From Nothophaeocryptopus gaeumannii (taxonomy: Eukaryota; Ascomycota; Dothideomycetes; Mycosphaerellales; Mycosphaerellaceae), in the NCBI GenBank assembly GCA_031771865.1, contig JASISA010000019.1, positions 868,001-932,000 on the forward strand: a stretch of 64,000 nt of DNA, given 5' to 3'. Shown here piece after piece: positions 8,926 to 20,873 of the stretch. The notes beneath the pieces were generated by a model. The model saw nothing but the letters and a program-made list of their open reading frames with translations, did not search any database and was not told where the DNA came from. Within the stretch, counting starts at the first letter, position 1. Each line of letters begins with the position of its first letter. A program made the translations under genes and the position numbers.

Positions 8926-11432
8926 ATTGGGCGTGCTGGCATCCCTGGGCAAGGATTCCTTGCTTCATAGTCGAGGGGCAGCGGACAATGACGGTAGACA
9001 GGACGCTGAGACATTGGCGAGCTTGCCTAGAGAAAATTTTACCATTCGATCGGGAGTGCTTCTGACATCGAACTTTCTTTTGTTAGGCTGTGGTATACCG
9101 CGTGTACTATTGGCGTCCCGTCTCATGGTTATGCGGCCTCTTGAAGAGAGTTTGTGGCTGTACTTTCTGTTTGGCATAGATCTGGAGGATTTGATAACTG
9201 CATCTGAGCGATACACAAGGAAGCTGATGTCAGTATATTCTACGACGAAAGGTTCGACGTCCCTGCCAGCAAAGCCCAGTGCACGAGTTACAAGTTCCAT
9301 TTCTGAAATACATCGCCGGATGCTTGACTCTCGGTTCTCTGTCTTTGAGACATGAGATACCACAACGCCACATACGTTGAAGGATCGAGGCTGGCGACAT
9401 GCACGCTTTCCGCCTCGTCTCCCTAGCCTTGCGGACAAGGCTGTAAGCCTAGCGCAGCATCCACGGCAGATAAATGTCGAGAGCGTGTCTCCGAGTACGA
9501 TGAATTCCTACTGCTGAGATTTTGCGTGGCCGGTGATGGCAAGCGATTCCCCGAAAGGTCATAGCCGCCTGGCGTGAGGCTCGTGCTGGGCTTGAAGAAT
9601 ATTCGCACATGTCTCTTGTGTACTGAGAGGGGAGAGCAGCATGAAGTTGACTTCAGATCGTCACATGGCATCGTCTGCGCTTCCCACCCAACATCCACTT
9701 AAGCGTCCACATCCCATCTCAATTGTCCCGTGGAGTCTCTCTTCCGAATGCCTTTCCTATCCTCTTTCGCCGTGCGTGTCGTACGCCTTGTAGCTGCAGT
9801 GTCGTGTACATGGAGGCCAGACACCTAAGGCTGCAAATCGGAGAGTGACAGGCGCGCTCAGCAGTGACATGGAAGTTGGATCAGCGTAGAAGTCCGACCT
9901 TCGTTGTGGCAGTAATATGCCAATAAGACAGCGCGCGAGATCACCACAGGCCAGGGAGGCGGCGTGAGCGAAACATGAGATTTGACTAGCTTGGCTCAAT
10001 ATTTGACTTGACAGCCCCTTCATCTACAAGGGCTACCAATGCACGCCTTCCTAATCCGCAGAATCAGTCCTGTGTGCAAGTCTCGAGCACGCTACTGCGA
10101 CTTGAGCTTGGACCATCTGCGAAACGATATATTCTCGAGCAAATCCTGCAAGTCTCCTTCTTCTCTTCAGCTCTCTTGTAAGTCAACCATTCGACCCTAC
10201 ACTGCAACACCGCTAACCTAGCTCCAGTGCCTTTTGGCTTAGATCAAGTGTACGGGAATGCGCAATTATCCCCGTCTAAGACACACGCTGACCTCCTCAC
10301 AGGTAGTATCTGTTCTTTTCAGTTTAATCTCTGAAACGAGACTACGGTCTCTTCAAGATTAATCTTATTTTTGGCATTCGTCGGTAGGCCGCTGGGCTTG
10401 CCTATGTCCACTGACACCGTGGTAAGCATCACCAAACTCTTACTCTCCGACATCAGCTAACATCGTGACAGTCATTGGCCTTGCACTACCGCCTCTCGAC
10501 GCGAACATACTTTTTCATCAGCACCGTTGCGCTTGCATCGCTCTGGAGAAGAAGCTTCATCTCCGCCTTGCACCGATTTGCCCCGCTATGGACCACTTCA
10601 GTCCGCGCTCGACAAGACCGATACCTCCACCGTTAATGGACGTCGTCCAACGCCCTCCGCCTCATCATCTACCGACGAACCATCCAAGGCGCATACCGCC
10701 GCGCAGAAGAGAGGACGCAAAACGAAGACTGCTTCAATTCAATGTAGAATGTGTACGTCTTGGCACCGCACGCGACTGCCGGCCTCGCGCACACAAGCAA
10801 AGAGCGGGGAATTACACTGGCTTCACAGGCTGGCGCTGATCTGTGTTCGCATTGTACATCCGGTGAGATCCCAGACCAGCTGTCCTCAAATACGCTCCTC
10901 ACGTCTTCGAGGCCAGACACGCGCCAGATCGCCTTCGCTCAAGATGAGGTTCTCGAGCAGTTCTCGTGGCAGTTCTCATTGAGTAGGCATCTAAATCGGA
11001 CTATGCTCGCCAAGGCGTGACAAGTTGGACGCCGGACTTGACCTCTGCTTTCCACTGGTGTCAGAATCAACAAGCAGCGGTGAAGCTTGAGGCTTCTCAC
11101 TTTGCGCTGAGGGTGGCATTCTCTTTGATCTTGCAGAAGTGGGTGGTCCTGAGACCGTGGGACTTGCATACCGGAACAACAGTGCCCCAATTTAGGCAAT
11201 GCAGCTCTCCGGCTAAGCATCTCCGTGCCCCAGCTTTCACATCCACACGCACGTGAAGGCTTGTGGTGGTGTTGCACAAGAAGATGACTGGCATGAGCTG
11301 CATTGAGCTGCAAGATGGTCCACGTCTCAAAGGGTTGCTCCAAGGTTTCCGAACAATCATTGAAAAGCCAGCTTTGGCCTTGACCATCTTCATTTTTACT
11401 AACAATACAGGACCCTCTCGCTTAACATTGCC
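8926..11432. other. Long gene-poor stretch
   Basis: Several mid-size open frames occur on both strands, but none shows a family motif or a consistent chain of exons. A possible start at 10403 (ATG TCC ACT GAC) is followed by GTAAGC and an acceptor near 10470, and a polar Lys/Arg-rich frame is open at 10527-10750. None of this is strong enough to call a gene. Confidence 0.4.
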
Positions 11433-12445
11433 ATGGCGAAACGAGTCGCCATCGTCACCGGCGCATCAGTACTGTTCTTTCCCATCACCACGAAAGGCTC
11501 CAAGGCTAACCAGTTCACAGTCCGGCATGGGCGAAGCCCTATCCCGCGAACTCGTCTCCCAAAACTGGATCGTAGCGATGGCGGGCATCAAACCAAACGA
11601 AGCATTGTCCGCCGAACTAGCCAACAACGCCAAATTCTACCAAACAGACGTAGCATCCTACGGCTCCCAAGCCCAGACATTTGCCCAAGTCTTCACTGAC
11701 TTCGACCGCATCGATGCCCTCTGCGCCAACGCAGGCATAGTCGACCGCTCTTCAGTCTACATTCTCTCGCATCACGACTCCGAAACCATCCCTTCAGCGC
11801 CAGATCTTTCTACTACCGATGTAGATTACAAAGGTGTGGTATATGGGACGCAGTAGGCAAGGCATGTTATGAGGAAAAATCCACCAGCCGCAAGAGGTCC
11901 TGGCGGCGCAACTGTGGCTACGGCGAGTATTGCGGGTACACATCCCCATCCGACGTATCCGGAGTACAGTGGTGCGAAGGCAGGTGTGATTGCTTTTGTG
12001 AGAGGGGTTAGTGAGGTTTTGAAGATGAAAGAAAACACTCGTATGCGACACGGTGAACCTAGGATGCGTAGCCAGATACTGACAATCTGTGGGAATAAAC
12101 GCCGTCCTGCCCGGTGTTGTCCGCACCAACATCGTTCCGCAGGAGATGATTGATGCTGTGCAGCCGGGATGGTGAGTTGCACCGATGAGGTCTTTGAACA
12201 CCGTAGTGCTGACCACTTTGCTGCAGTTTGACGCCCGTCAAAACCGCCACCGATGCATATGTGAAGCTGCTGGATGACACCACGGTCTATGGCCAGGCAA
12301 TCGAATGCTCAGTAGACCAGCACTTCCTTGTTCCAGCACCAGAGCTGCTGAATGGACGTCTTACGAAACGAGCAGTAACGTGTGGGAACCGCTGTTCAAG
12401 CAGATGCATCATGAGGATTCTGGACTTCCAGATGCGATAGCCTAG
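11433..12445 (+). pseudogene. Short-chain dehydrogenase (15-PGDH-like), inactivated
   Basis: The first exon encodes MAKRVAIVTGAS. After a 52-nt intron (11469-11520) it continues SGMGEALSREL, completing the TGxxxGMG nucleotide-binding motif of NAD(P)-dependent SDRs. ALCANAGIVD (the NAG motif) and YSGAK (the YxxxK catalytic motif, at PEYSGAKAG) are preserved. Three lesions are visible. An in-frame TAG (11854-11856) follows VVYGTQ. The internal exon junction before ggaataaac (12092) lacks an AG acceptor. A one-base slip near 12380 shifts the last 20 codons, whose original frame runs to TAG at 12443. A further intron (12172-12226) looks normal. The gene was probably once a partner of the adjacent transporter and monooxygenase. 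Confidence 0.75.
11469..11520 (+). other. First intron of the SDR pseudogene
   Basis: GTACTG donor and TTCACAG acceptor, phase 0. It splits the glycine-rich cofactor motif between Ser and Ser-Gly-Met-Gly. Confidence 0.7.
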
Positions 12446-12480
12446 ACTTTGAAACCATGCCTACATGGTTCTACTGAATT

Positions 12481-14398
12481 TTAAATGTCCTTCATAATCT
12501 CGGTCAAGAATCCGTTCCTCGCAACCCAGCTCCTGATCCTCTTGCCAAAGATCCACAGCGGTATAGTCAAAGCGCACACAGCTACAAAGCAAGAGCCCAG
12601 GACGTTGAAGACTGCTAGAGCGCCAGCTTTCGCAAGCCACGAGTTAACGAAGTAGGTCAGACCAAATGTAAGGAGGTTGCGGGTGTTGATCGCCACGAAA
12701 GTCTCTTCAGCGAGCCGAGGATAGCAGTCTAGGACGTAGCCAAAGACGCAGGTACTGGCGAAAGCGAGTGCCACTGTGAAACATCAAGTTGTCAGTACAC
12801 CTTCTCGACATTGATGAAGCCGATGTCTTGTGAGACTTACTATTCGCAAACCCGTACGTCAAAACCGGTCCCATCCAATGCGTTTGATAATGCACCGTGG
12901 CGCCAAACCCATAGAACCCCACCGTCCCCAGCACAACAACAACCCCCATCAACACCAACCGAAATTCGGGCTCGTAGATACCCCGATTAGCCTTTGCGAG
13001 TCTAAGACAGAGCCAATCGTTCAATGGTCCGGATACCATCTCGCCTATAATACATAGGATGAAGGGAGATAGTGAGATGAGGCCGGTTTGGGAGACAGAG
13101 AAATTGTAGGGTGGGGCGAGGAAGATGACTCCATTGACGACGCTGAAGACGACGATCCAGGTTAAGGTTGTGCCGTATATTAGGAAACCCCAGAGGACGC
13201 AGGGGTACCAGAACTGCAAAGCTTTTCATCAGTGTGGATCGGGGATGTACGTGAGCAGGGGGAGCATACCATGATGAAGGGACGGGCAAATATTTTCCAG
13301 ACGGCAGCGTCGGTGTAGCGACCTGTGGAGAAGCGGAGGGATTTGATGTAGGACATTTTGGCTTCGGTTGCTGCGTTTGGGTGTGTGCCGTTTCCAGTGA
13401 GGTGACCGCCGTGGAGACCTTCAGAGTGCTCGTGGTGCTCGATGTGCATACTCTTCTCACCGAGCTTTTTCTTGGTTGAGCTCGACTCTTCGTTGTCGAT
13501 GTCTTCGCTAGGCAAGGCCGCGGTGGAGACTTGTGGGCGGATGTACATTGTCTCTGGCACGAAGAAGAGGATACCGATGCCAAAGATGCCGAAGAGAATG
13601 GCGCAGACACCAAAGGTCCATTCGTCTCCGAGATCCTCGATTATGTAGCCGGATATGAATCCTGCACCTGCAATGCCGCAGAGGAAGAAGAGATTCCAAA
13701 CTGCGATGCGTGTTGCGCGCTGATGGACGAAGTACAGATCTGAGACTGTTGCCTGTACAAGCACTTCGTACGGAGCCATACCAATACCGCCAAGTACTCT
13801 GCTGCCAAGGAAGCTTGGGTAGTTGTCTGCCACTGCGCCCTTGTGAAGTTTAGCAGTGCTATGTCGAGAAATGATCAACATGTTTGTCGACTTACCCATA
13901 TGCTGACAATGACCAAGATCAAGCTGGCAACGACGTAGGCAGGCCGCTTACCGTAAATTTTGGCCAATGGATTGAAGATGAAGACACAAAGACCCAGCAT
14001 CAGGATCAGCCACGCGGTAGCATGGGAAAGAGTGTCGATGGTGATACCGAGTTCCTTCGAAATCGGAACAAAACCAGGACCGAGCATTGGACCGTAAGCT
14101 CCCACGACTGCGGCATTCATTCCCACAATGAAGAGAATAAGGTCCTTCTTCCATACTGGCCAGTTCAAGGGATCGTTTGGAGAGTCTGAAGGCTGAGGGA
14201 CCAGCACGACATGTGAGAAGCGTCCAGTGCCACGCTTCAGGTTCTCAGCTGGAAGACCAGCGAGCTCTTCAGGCAAGTCTGACCGGTCTCGAAGAAGTGC
14301 CTGCCAGTGTCAGTCAGAGCCAAGCCGATTCCTTCGATCAAACTTACCGTTCCGGGCACAACCTCCATATGGTAGTCTTCCAAGATGCCGAACGCCAT
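12481..14398 (-). CDS. MFS transporter, DHA1/HOL1-like, five exons
   Basis: Exons: 14398-14348, 14300-13896, 13839-13270, 13213-12841 and 12773-12481, with four GT-AG introns of 43-67 nt; the total is 563 codons in phase. The first exon encodes MAFGILEDYHMEVVPGT, and the second continues to GTGRFSHVVLVPQPSDSPND, then PLNWPVWKK, the conserved pre-helix block of fungal DHA1-type drug/polyamine antiporters related to yeast Hol1. Twelve helices are expected; motif A is of the form PLAKIYGKRPAYV. A His-rich charged loop (HIEHHEHSEGLHGGH) sits in the central cytoplasmic linker. It diverges from the monooxygenase at 15018 and converges with the SDR pseudogene. The substrate is unknown; context suggests import or export of an aromatic or phenolic compound. 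Confidence 0.85.
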
Positions 14399-15017
14399 GA
14401 TCACGAGCAATCTGGTCGTGAGAATCTAGTAGGACACAGCCGAACGGGCGTCCCGAGCTGATGAAGATATGAGACATCAGGAGACTGCTTTAATCGTCCT
14501 ACCTTCACACGGCAATGCTCTTCCATCCCATTGCCGTCTATAGGCTACACCAGCCACGGCGTCGTCGCACAACAGGCAAGTGATCTAAAGTGTGCGTGTC
14601 ACGCCGCCACGAGCTGCTTTTGATGAGGAGAAACAGACGTGTAGCGAAGTCCACGTCGGCGAATGTGGGTGGACCGAAGAGATGGGAGGAGGTGTTGTTG
14701 CAAAGGAAGTGCCTGTCCTTGCCGCGCGATCCAGGTTGGCCCCGCATTTCCCCGCGCTGCACGGACCATTTAGTTGAAATGGAAGAATTGCACGTGGGAA
14801 ACCTTGGTAAAGCTTTTGCGACAACCTCGTTGTAGTAGCTGTCGAGACTACTGTCCCGCATAACACCCCCAGGCGGCAGTTGATATCCCGGCAATTCGAA
14901 GACTTCCAAGAGCCGCCTCGCCAGGAACGGGGCTGGTCTTCAAGATGGCCAAACGAGTCGAGGAACCGCGAGAATTCCACCGCAAACACGAGCCTCCCTG
15001 AACGCGTCGATACAGCA
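14399..15017. promoter_or_regulatory. Shared divergent promoter region
   Basis: The 619 bp between the start codons of the MFS transporter and the flavin monooxygenase, which point away from each other. Co-regulation from this stretch is plausible. No specific site was identified. Confidence 0.45.
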
Positions 15018-16375
15018 ATGGCACCTTTCATAGACGAGACGAATACCAATAAACCACGACCAGCAGATGGAGCCGAAGTCAAGCCTTCAGGCATAAGAGT
15101 GGTCATCGTGGGCGCTGGCTTCGCTGGCTTGACAGCGGCGATCGAATGCACCCGCAAGGGCCACTCATGCATCATCTTGGAAAGCTTTCAAGAACTCAAA
15201 CAGCTGGGCGACATCATCTCCTTCGGCGCCAACTCAAGTCGTCTCTTTCAGCGCTGGCCGGGCGTACACGAGAAACTTGCGCCCATTATCCACCATTCGG
15301 AGAAGATAGAGTACCGATACTGGACTGGCGAGCACATATACACGCAGTACTGGGGTGCGGAAGCGGAGAACTTTGGAAGGAGATATGATGGACATAGAGG
15401 GGAGATACATAAGATCGTTTATGAGCACGCGTTGAGTCAAGGTGTGGAGATCAGGCTGGGTCAGCAGGTGACTGAATACTTTGAACATGAGCATGAAGCA
15501 GGTGTGATATCCAACGGCGAGCGTGTTGTTGGAGATGTGGTTCTAGGTGCTGATGGTGTGAGATCAAAGGCGCGGACGCTGGTGCTTGGTTACGATGACA
15601 AGCCAAAGCCGAGCGGCTATGCCGTTTATCGTGCTTGGATGAGCTCTGAAGACCTGGCCAAGAACGACCTGACGAAGGACCTGGTGATACACGGTGACAC
15701 GCATACCGGCTGGTTGGGTCCCGACATACACTTCCTAGCTGCATCCATCAAGAACGGGAAAGAGTTCTCTTGGGTTTTCACGCACAAGGACGAACGCAAT
15801 GTAGACGAAGGCTGGTCCGAGCCTGGCGACCACGAAGATGCATGCCGTATACTGGAGGGATGGCATCCCACCGTTCATACCATTATAAGAATGACTCCGC
15901 CTGAGAAACTTGTAGACTGGAAGCTGGTGTACCGCGACCCATTGCCTACGTGGATATCGCCCAAGGCTCGTATTGCATTGATAGGTGACGCTGCACATCC
16001 TTTCCTCCCGACCTCAATACAAGGTGCCTCACAAGCAATGGAAGACGGTGCTTGTCTCGCCGTTTGTTTGCAGCTGAGTGGGGAGGAGCATGTGCAAGAT
16101 GCTCTTCGAGCATATGAAAAGATCAGGTATGATCGTGTGCGTATGGCCCAAAAGACAGGAGAGACAAGTGAGTCCTTTGAGTGATGCTCCAGAAATCTTC
16201 CGATGCTGACTGAGTGTTACCAGCTCGCGATACGTGGCACAAGGCGGACTTCACGAAGTTGAAAGAGAACCCAGAAGCCATCAAGCTCGTACGAGACCCT
16301 AGGATCTTGAATCATGACGCGGAAGCACATGCGTACAAGATGTACCCGGAAGTCGTCGCCTCACCCAAGTGCTAG
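15018..16375 (+). CDS. FAD-dependent monooxygenase, salicylate-hydroxylase-like
   Basis: Two exons (15018-16167 and 16224-16375; 56-nt intron, GTGAGT donor, phase 1) give 433 residues. The N-terminal Rossmann motif is VVIVGAGFAGLTAA (about residue 28). The group A flavoprotein motifs follow: LGADGVRS (the DG motif, near 175) and IALIGDAAHPFLP (the GD motif, near 320). Such enzymes use NAD(P)H and O2 to hydroxylate or decarboxylatively hydroxylate aromatic rings. The C-terminus (HDAEAHAYKMYPE) resembles fungal relatives. The ATG at 15018 is the first in frame. The neighbouring transporter and dead dehydrogenase suggest an aromatic catabolic or tailoring function; this is inference. Confidence 0.88.
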
Positions 16376-17130
16376 CACATGCAATTGCAGCGCGCATGAG
16401 GGTCCAAGGTCTATGCGCTCTGAATTCACATACGCGCGTTTGCAACCGAGACAGTTTTATTTATTCCACTCACCAGACTTCTTCTTTCTGAACCTCAACG
16501 ATAACATCAACTCTTCACCAATAACACTCTCCTCTCCAACAACATTCTTTCTGACATCTAGCTCTTCAACCGACAGCAACTCCATCAACACTCAGGTCTA
16601 CTGCATCAACCGCGCGCAGCTACGTCAGCTTCTGGTCAATAACCAGTGACCTAACAAGTGAGTTCCCAGCGAAGCCTTGACCGTTCAACGCCACAATCTG
16701 ACCGGCTCACGGCACTTACTCTCAAACGACCCTGCAAGAACTGCACTATCACGACTTTCACCTGAACACATCCAATCACAACATCAATAAGTCAAAATCG
16801 CGTCACTCGAACTGGCGCGATCGTTGGATACTGGTATCACCGGCAAGTGCGTTTGCGGCCATATGCGTGAAGTGAGCGCATCAACTAACATTCGCCTATA
16901 CAGCAACCGAAACACATCACAGCTTCTGACTGCTGAAGACATTGAGCAAGAGCTGCCGCATACTTACTTTGCATGTGATTGCGACCCTGCATTGGCCCAA
17001 TTTCGGACGAACTGCAACGCCTTCACATTCCATCGACACAGCAAACACAACTTCAACACATCTACACTTCTAAGCCAAAGCATACGACGCATCTCAGGAT
17101 CTGACATCAGCCGCCTCGACTAACTCGATC
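16376..17130. other. Intergenic region
   Basis: Rich in pyrimidine tracts and CAA/ACA motifs, like a long fungal 5' leader. I see no supported gene. It probably contains the promoter and leader of the gene at 17131. Confidence 0.45.
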
Positions 17131-18683
17131 ATGAAGGTGGTATTCAAGAACGGGCGCCTTTTGATCGGCGACCGGCTCAAAGACTGGACCGATGTCTGGT
17201 ATTTCCCGGTTTTGGAGGGTGGTCGACCGCCCACTGAGGGAGAGCCGCCCGAGATGGCGCTGACCAGTCGCTGCAAAGGTGAACCTACCGAGCGTGATCC
17301 AATGGAGGGTGAAGTAGCGTACATCCGCAACTTTGACTGGAAGAACTGCGAGTCTTCCGAAAAGAAGGAGAAAATACGGATGATGAAGGAGTCGCTCTAC
17401 GATGCCTGGCGCTACTGCAACGAGACGGATCCGACCAGACCCCAGGAGCTTGAAGAGGAGCTGAATCAACCAAATGTCCGTCGGTGGCAATCGTGGTTCA
17501 CGCATGCTCGCAAGTGGAAGCGCAGCAGCATGCAGTCCCGAAAGAATCGCCGAAAGCAGCGTGAGACAGGAGAGGCTGCCCAGGCAGCGCGTGCTGCTGG
17601 TCTCTCTGCTGAGGAGATTGGCGTCGATTCCGAGTCTGAAGACTCTGCATACGGAAGCGAAGCGGACCGCGAGTTCGATGCGGAGCTTCGTGAGCGTCGC
17701 CCGCCCATGGGTCCTCCACCACTGAAGCGCAAGGACGGTCGGGCGCTGGAGCTCCGAACGATCGCAATGACCCAGCAAAAAAGCCCAAGACCACGCCAAA
17801 GGGCCGCGGCAAGCAGCCCATTAGGGAGCCTTCTCCGCCCCTCGGACGTGCTCGCATGAGCGGTGGTCTGGGTGGCGAGACCGGTTTTCCATCATCCATG
17901 GCCCACCACCGACGTCAGTTCCGGCCAAACGGCGAGCCTTTCCTCAATGGTAGCGACGTCATTCTAGGTCCCAACTACAGTCCGCGGAATAGTCCGGCCA
18001 GCAGCGTTCGCAGTAGAAGTGTGCTCGATGGTCGTATGAGCGAAGACGAAGATGACGCTCGATCTCAACACTCCACGTTTTCGCCAGCTCCTGCTCAGCG
18101 TGGGCCCCCAGGAGGATCTCAAAGCGGACGATCGGCAGACTCGACAGACTCTGCTCTCTTCGTCAGTGAGCCGCCAGAGCCAACTCCAAATGCTGCAGCC
18201 GCTCTGCCCACGCCAATTAGCACGGCTCATGCCAACGGAGAGCGCGGCATGAATGCTCGTGAGCGATTTGCAGCTCAGGACGGCGATGCCGACTCTCCTG
18301 GGACACCACAGAGAACACCGACAACCCTCTTTGGCAGCGGCTTTGCAGCTCGTCGGGCTGCAGGAGGCGATCGTCTGGGCGGAAGCCGTCTCGGTACGAC
18401 ACCAAGTGGAATCAGACCCGGGCGCGCGAGTGCTAGCGGTGACGAGAACGGCGCCGTTCAACCCCATCGTGGACGACGCGAAGGCTCCATCATGGGGCCC
18501 CAGGATCGGTCCAACGACGGTATGGACGACGACGAGGCACTAGCTGCGACTATGCGCGCCAGCGTTGCTCCACCAAAGGAGCCAGCGAGCAATTCTCAGC
18601 CAGAGGAGTCGACTAGCAACTCCCATCCAGAAGAACCAACCGGAAATGCTCAACCAGAGGAGCCGACTGTCATTGACGATTAA
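17131..18683 (+). CDS. Low-complexity hypothetical protein with internal frameshift
   Basis: The first frame (17131-17859) encodes about 200 ordered-looking residues rich in charged groups (WYFPVLEGG, YIRNFDWKNC, a Lys/Arg stretch near residues 130-145), then an acidic Ser/Glu patch. From about 17730-17760 the sensible reading moves to another frame: Asn/Asp/Pro/Lys-rich sequence (NDPAKKPKTTPKGRGKQPI) leads straight into the second frame (17856-18683). Joined, the protein would have about 517 residues, largely disordered, with a Ser/Pro/Gly-rich tail. The C-terminus has three 9-residue repeats of the type SNSQPEES. No domain recognised. A one-base deletion or sequence error is needed; no intron fits the gap. 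Confidence 0.6.
18582..18662 (+). repeat. 27-nt coding tandem repeat, three copies
   Basis: Three adjacent diverged 27-nt units encode (S/T)(S/G)N(S/A)(Q/H)PEE(S/P)-type repeats just before the stop codon. Confidence 0.8.
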
Positions 18684-19235
18684 CCACCTTGTCTCCAGAA
18701 ACGAGATCTCACGACACTTTCTCCAATGACCGACATTCTCCTGACTACTTCCAAACACAACACTACGACATTGAGAGGTACATGACCTATCACGGACAGA
18801 CAAACTACGATACTACGACATACGATATCAACAAGCATGCTCTTGAGGTCACTAACGAGGGTGGTGATTTGAGCGTTGCATAACGATTTTACGAGCTACG
18901 AGACATGACTGAATGATTTGAAGACCAATACATTTTCAATTTCTTCTCCACACGTGAATCGTCTTTCCATGTTCTTCTGCAGGCTGTAATCAGAACGGCA
19001 CGAGTGAACGGAAGAGCTGTAGTTCCTTGCTGCACTCTAGGCTGATCATTCACATGGAGAAGCTCGGCTAGCGTCAAACTCTAAACCCGTACCTCCATCC
19101 TTCATCTTCCTCAAACCTCACATCGGCAATGCTTTGCCAGTATCTGCCGACTGTGTCACACATCAGTTGTTCGCTCACAATGAAGCTATATGACCGTCCG
19201 CAAGCGACGCCTTTGTCTATGGCTCGCCGGACGCC
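18684..19235. other. Intergenic region
   Basis: Presumed terminator of the upstream gene and promoter of the P450. The short 64-codon frame at 18689 has no recognisable features and is probably 3' untranslated sequence. Confidence 0.45.
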
Positions 19236-20873
19236 ATGGCACTCACGCTCCTCCCTGCCGCCGTGACAGCCCATCCGCTGCTCCTCGCCCTCTTCATCTT
19301 CCTGGCGATCCCCATCGCGACAATCCTCCACGATGCCTTCACATGGCTCAGACTACCTCCAGGCCCTACACCATTACCCTTCATAGGGAACAAGCTCCAG
19401 ATCCCAAAATCCAAGCCATGGATCCAATTCCAACAGTGGTCCCTTCAGTACGGCCCCATCTTCACGTTGTGGGTTGGCCGCAAACCCACGTTGATCATAT
19501 CGGATCCGCATATTGCAGTTGATCTGATGGAGAAGAGGAGTAACAAATATAGCAGTAGGCCGAGAATGGTGGTTATGGGAGAAGTGTACAACGAGAACTC
19601 GAGTATTTTGACCCAGCCGTACGGGAAAGCTTGGTCCACAAGGAGGAGGTTGCTGCACCAAGCGCTCAACCCCAAATCTCTGGGTCTCTATAAGCCGACG
19701 CAGGAAGCTGAAGCCTGTCGTCTCTGCTCCGCACTCCTGCAGAACCCAGCAGGCTGGGAGAAAGAGCTAGAAAGGTTTACAAGTTCTGTGGTCTTCTGTG
19801 TTGCGTATGGTCGGAGGATCGATAGTCTCAAAGCCAAAGTCATAGAAGAGCGATTCAAGTTCATGCACTTTCAAGCGTCGCTGAACGTGCCTGGCAAGTA
19901 CCTGGCTGAGACTTTCCCAGTTCTGGCCAAGTTGCCGAGTTGGCTTGCGCCATGGAAGAGAGAGGTGCAGGGGATGGGGAAGATGGAAGGGCAAGCGAAT
20001 GTGAGGTTGTTGGATATGGTTAGAGAAGATGTTGCGAGGGCGGAGAAAGAGGGCGGAGAGGTGGCGGACAGTCTTGCGAAGTTGCTTCTGGAGCTGAGGG
20101 AGAGGGAGGGCATCCCACTGAGCGATACACACCTCTCCTACGTCCCAGCAAGTCTATTTGGAGCAGGCTCGGACACAACAGCGAGCACACTCTGCACCGC
20201 CTTCCTCGCCCTCGTCACACATCCCCACGCCCTCAGGACCGCTCAAGCAGAACTCGACACCGTCGTCGGAGATTCTCGAAGCCCACGCTTTTCAGACGAA
20301 CCCAACCTCCCCTATCTTCGCGCTCTCGTCAAAGAAACCCTCCGTTGGCGGCCCGTCGCCGTCCTGGGAGGAACTCCCCACGCAAGCACAGAAAATGACA
20401 TCTATGAAGGCCATCACATTCCCAAAGGAAGCACGATTCTAGGAAACAATTGGGCGATCAATTTGAACGAGGAGTACTACCCCAACCCACATACCTTCGA
20501 CCCCGTCCGTTTTCTCTCGCCCTCCGAACTCCAGAGCATGGGTATCGAGAAACAACCGTACATCGGCAGCAGAAGCCACCCTTCAAAGACGGGGCATAGC
20601 TCTTTCGGTTGGGGAAGGAGGATTTGTCCTGGAGCGGATCTAGCTACCAATAGTTTGTTTATTGCACTGGCGAAGTTGATCTGGGGGCTTGACATTTTGC
20701 CGATTGAAGGAAGGGAGTATGATGTATTCGATTATACGGAGGGTTTTAATGTTCGGCCGAAGAGATTTGAGTGTGTGGTTAAGGTGAGGAGTGAGTGGCG
20801 GAGGGAGGTGTTGGAGAGTGAGGAGGGAGAGGCGATGGCGTGGTTCGGAAGGCTTAGGGCTTTTGAGGAATGA
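19236..20873 (+). CDS. Cytochrome P450 monooxygenase
   Basis: An intronless 545-residue microsomal P450. Residues 12-30 form an N-terminal membrane anchor, followed by the proline hinge LPPGPTPLP (40-48). The I-helix oxygen-activation motif GAGSDTT is at 309-315, the K-helix ExxR (ETLR) at 367-370, a PERF-like FDPVRF at 421-426, and the heme loop FGWGRRICPG at 457-466 with Cys464 as the iron ligand. All essential residues are present. It belongs to the E-class group I fungal P450s, resembling the OrdA/CYP64 set of secondary-metabolite oxidases, but the substrate cannot be assigned. No biosynthetic core gene (PKS, NRPS, terpene cyclase) is next to it. Confidence 0.92.
   Translation: MALTLLPAAVTAHPLLLALFIFLAIPIATILHDAFTWLRLPPGPTPLPFIGNKLQIPKSKPWIQFQQWSLQYGPIFTLWVGRKPTLIISDPHIAVDLMEKRSNKYSSRPRMVVMGEVYNENSSILTQPYGKAWSTRRRLLHQALNPKSLGLYKPTQEAEACRLCSALLQNPAGWEKELERFTSSVVFCVAYGRRIDSLKAKVIEERFKFMHFQASLNVPGKYLAETFPVLAKLPSWLAPWKREVQGMGKMEGQANVRLLDMVREDVARAEKEGGEVADSLAKLLLELREREGIPLSDTHLSYVPASLFGAGSDTTASTLCTAFLALVTHPHALRTAQAELDTVVGDSRSPRFSDEPNLPYLRALVKETLRWRPVAVLGGTPHASTENDIYEGHHIPKGSTILGNNWAINLNEEYYPNPHTFDPVRFLSPSELQSMGIEKQPYIGSRSHPSKTGHSSFGWGRRICPGADLATNSLFIALAKLIWGLDILPIEGREYDVFDYTEGFNVRPKRFECVVKVRSEWRREVLESEEGEAMAWFGRLRAFEE

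Noticed and set aside
10465..11020. Possible zinc-cluster transcription factor (Lys/Arg-rich frame followed by a few cysteines)
   Set aside because: The cysteine spacing does not fit Zn2Cys6 and no consistent exon chain could be built.
16824..17123. 99-codon plus-strand frame before the low-complexity gene
   Set aside because: Composition is like untranslated leader, and it has no homologous motif.
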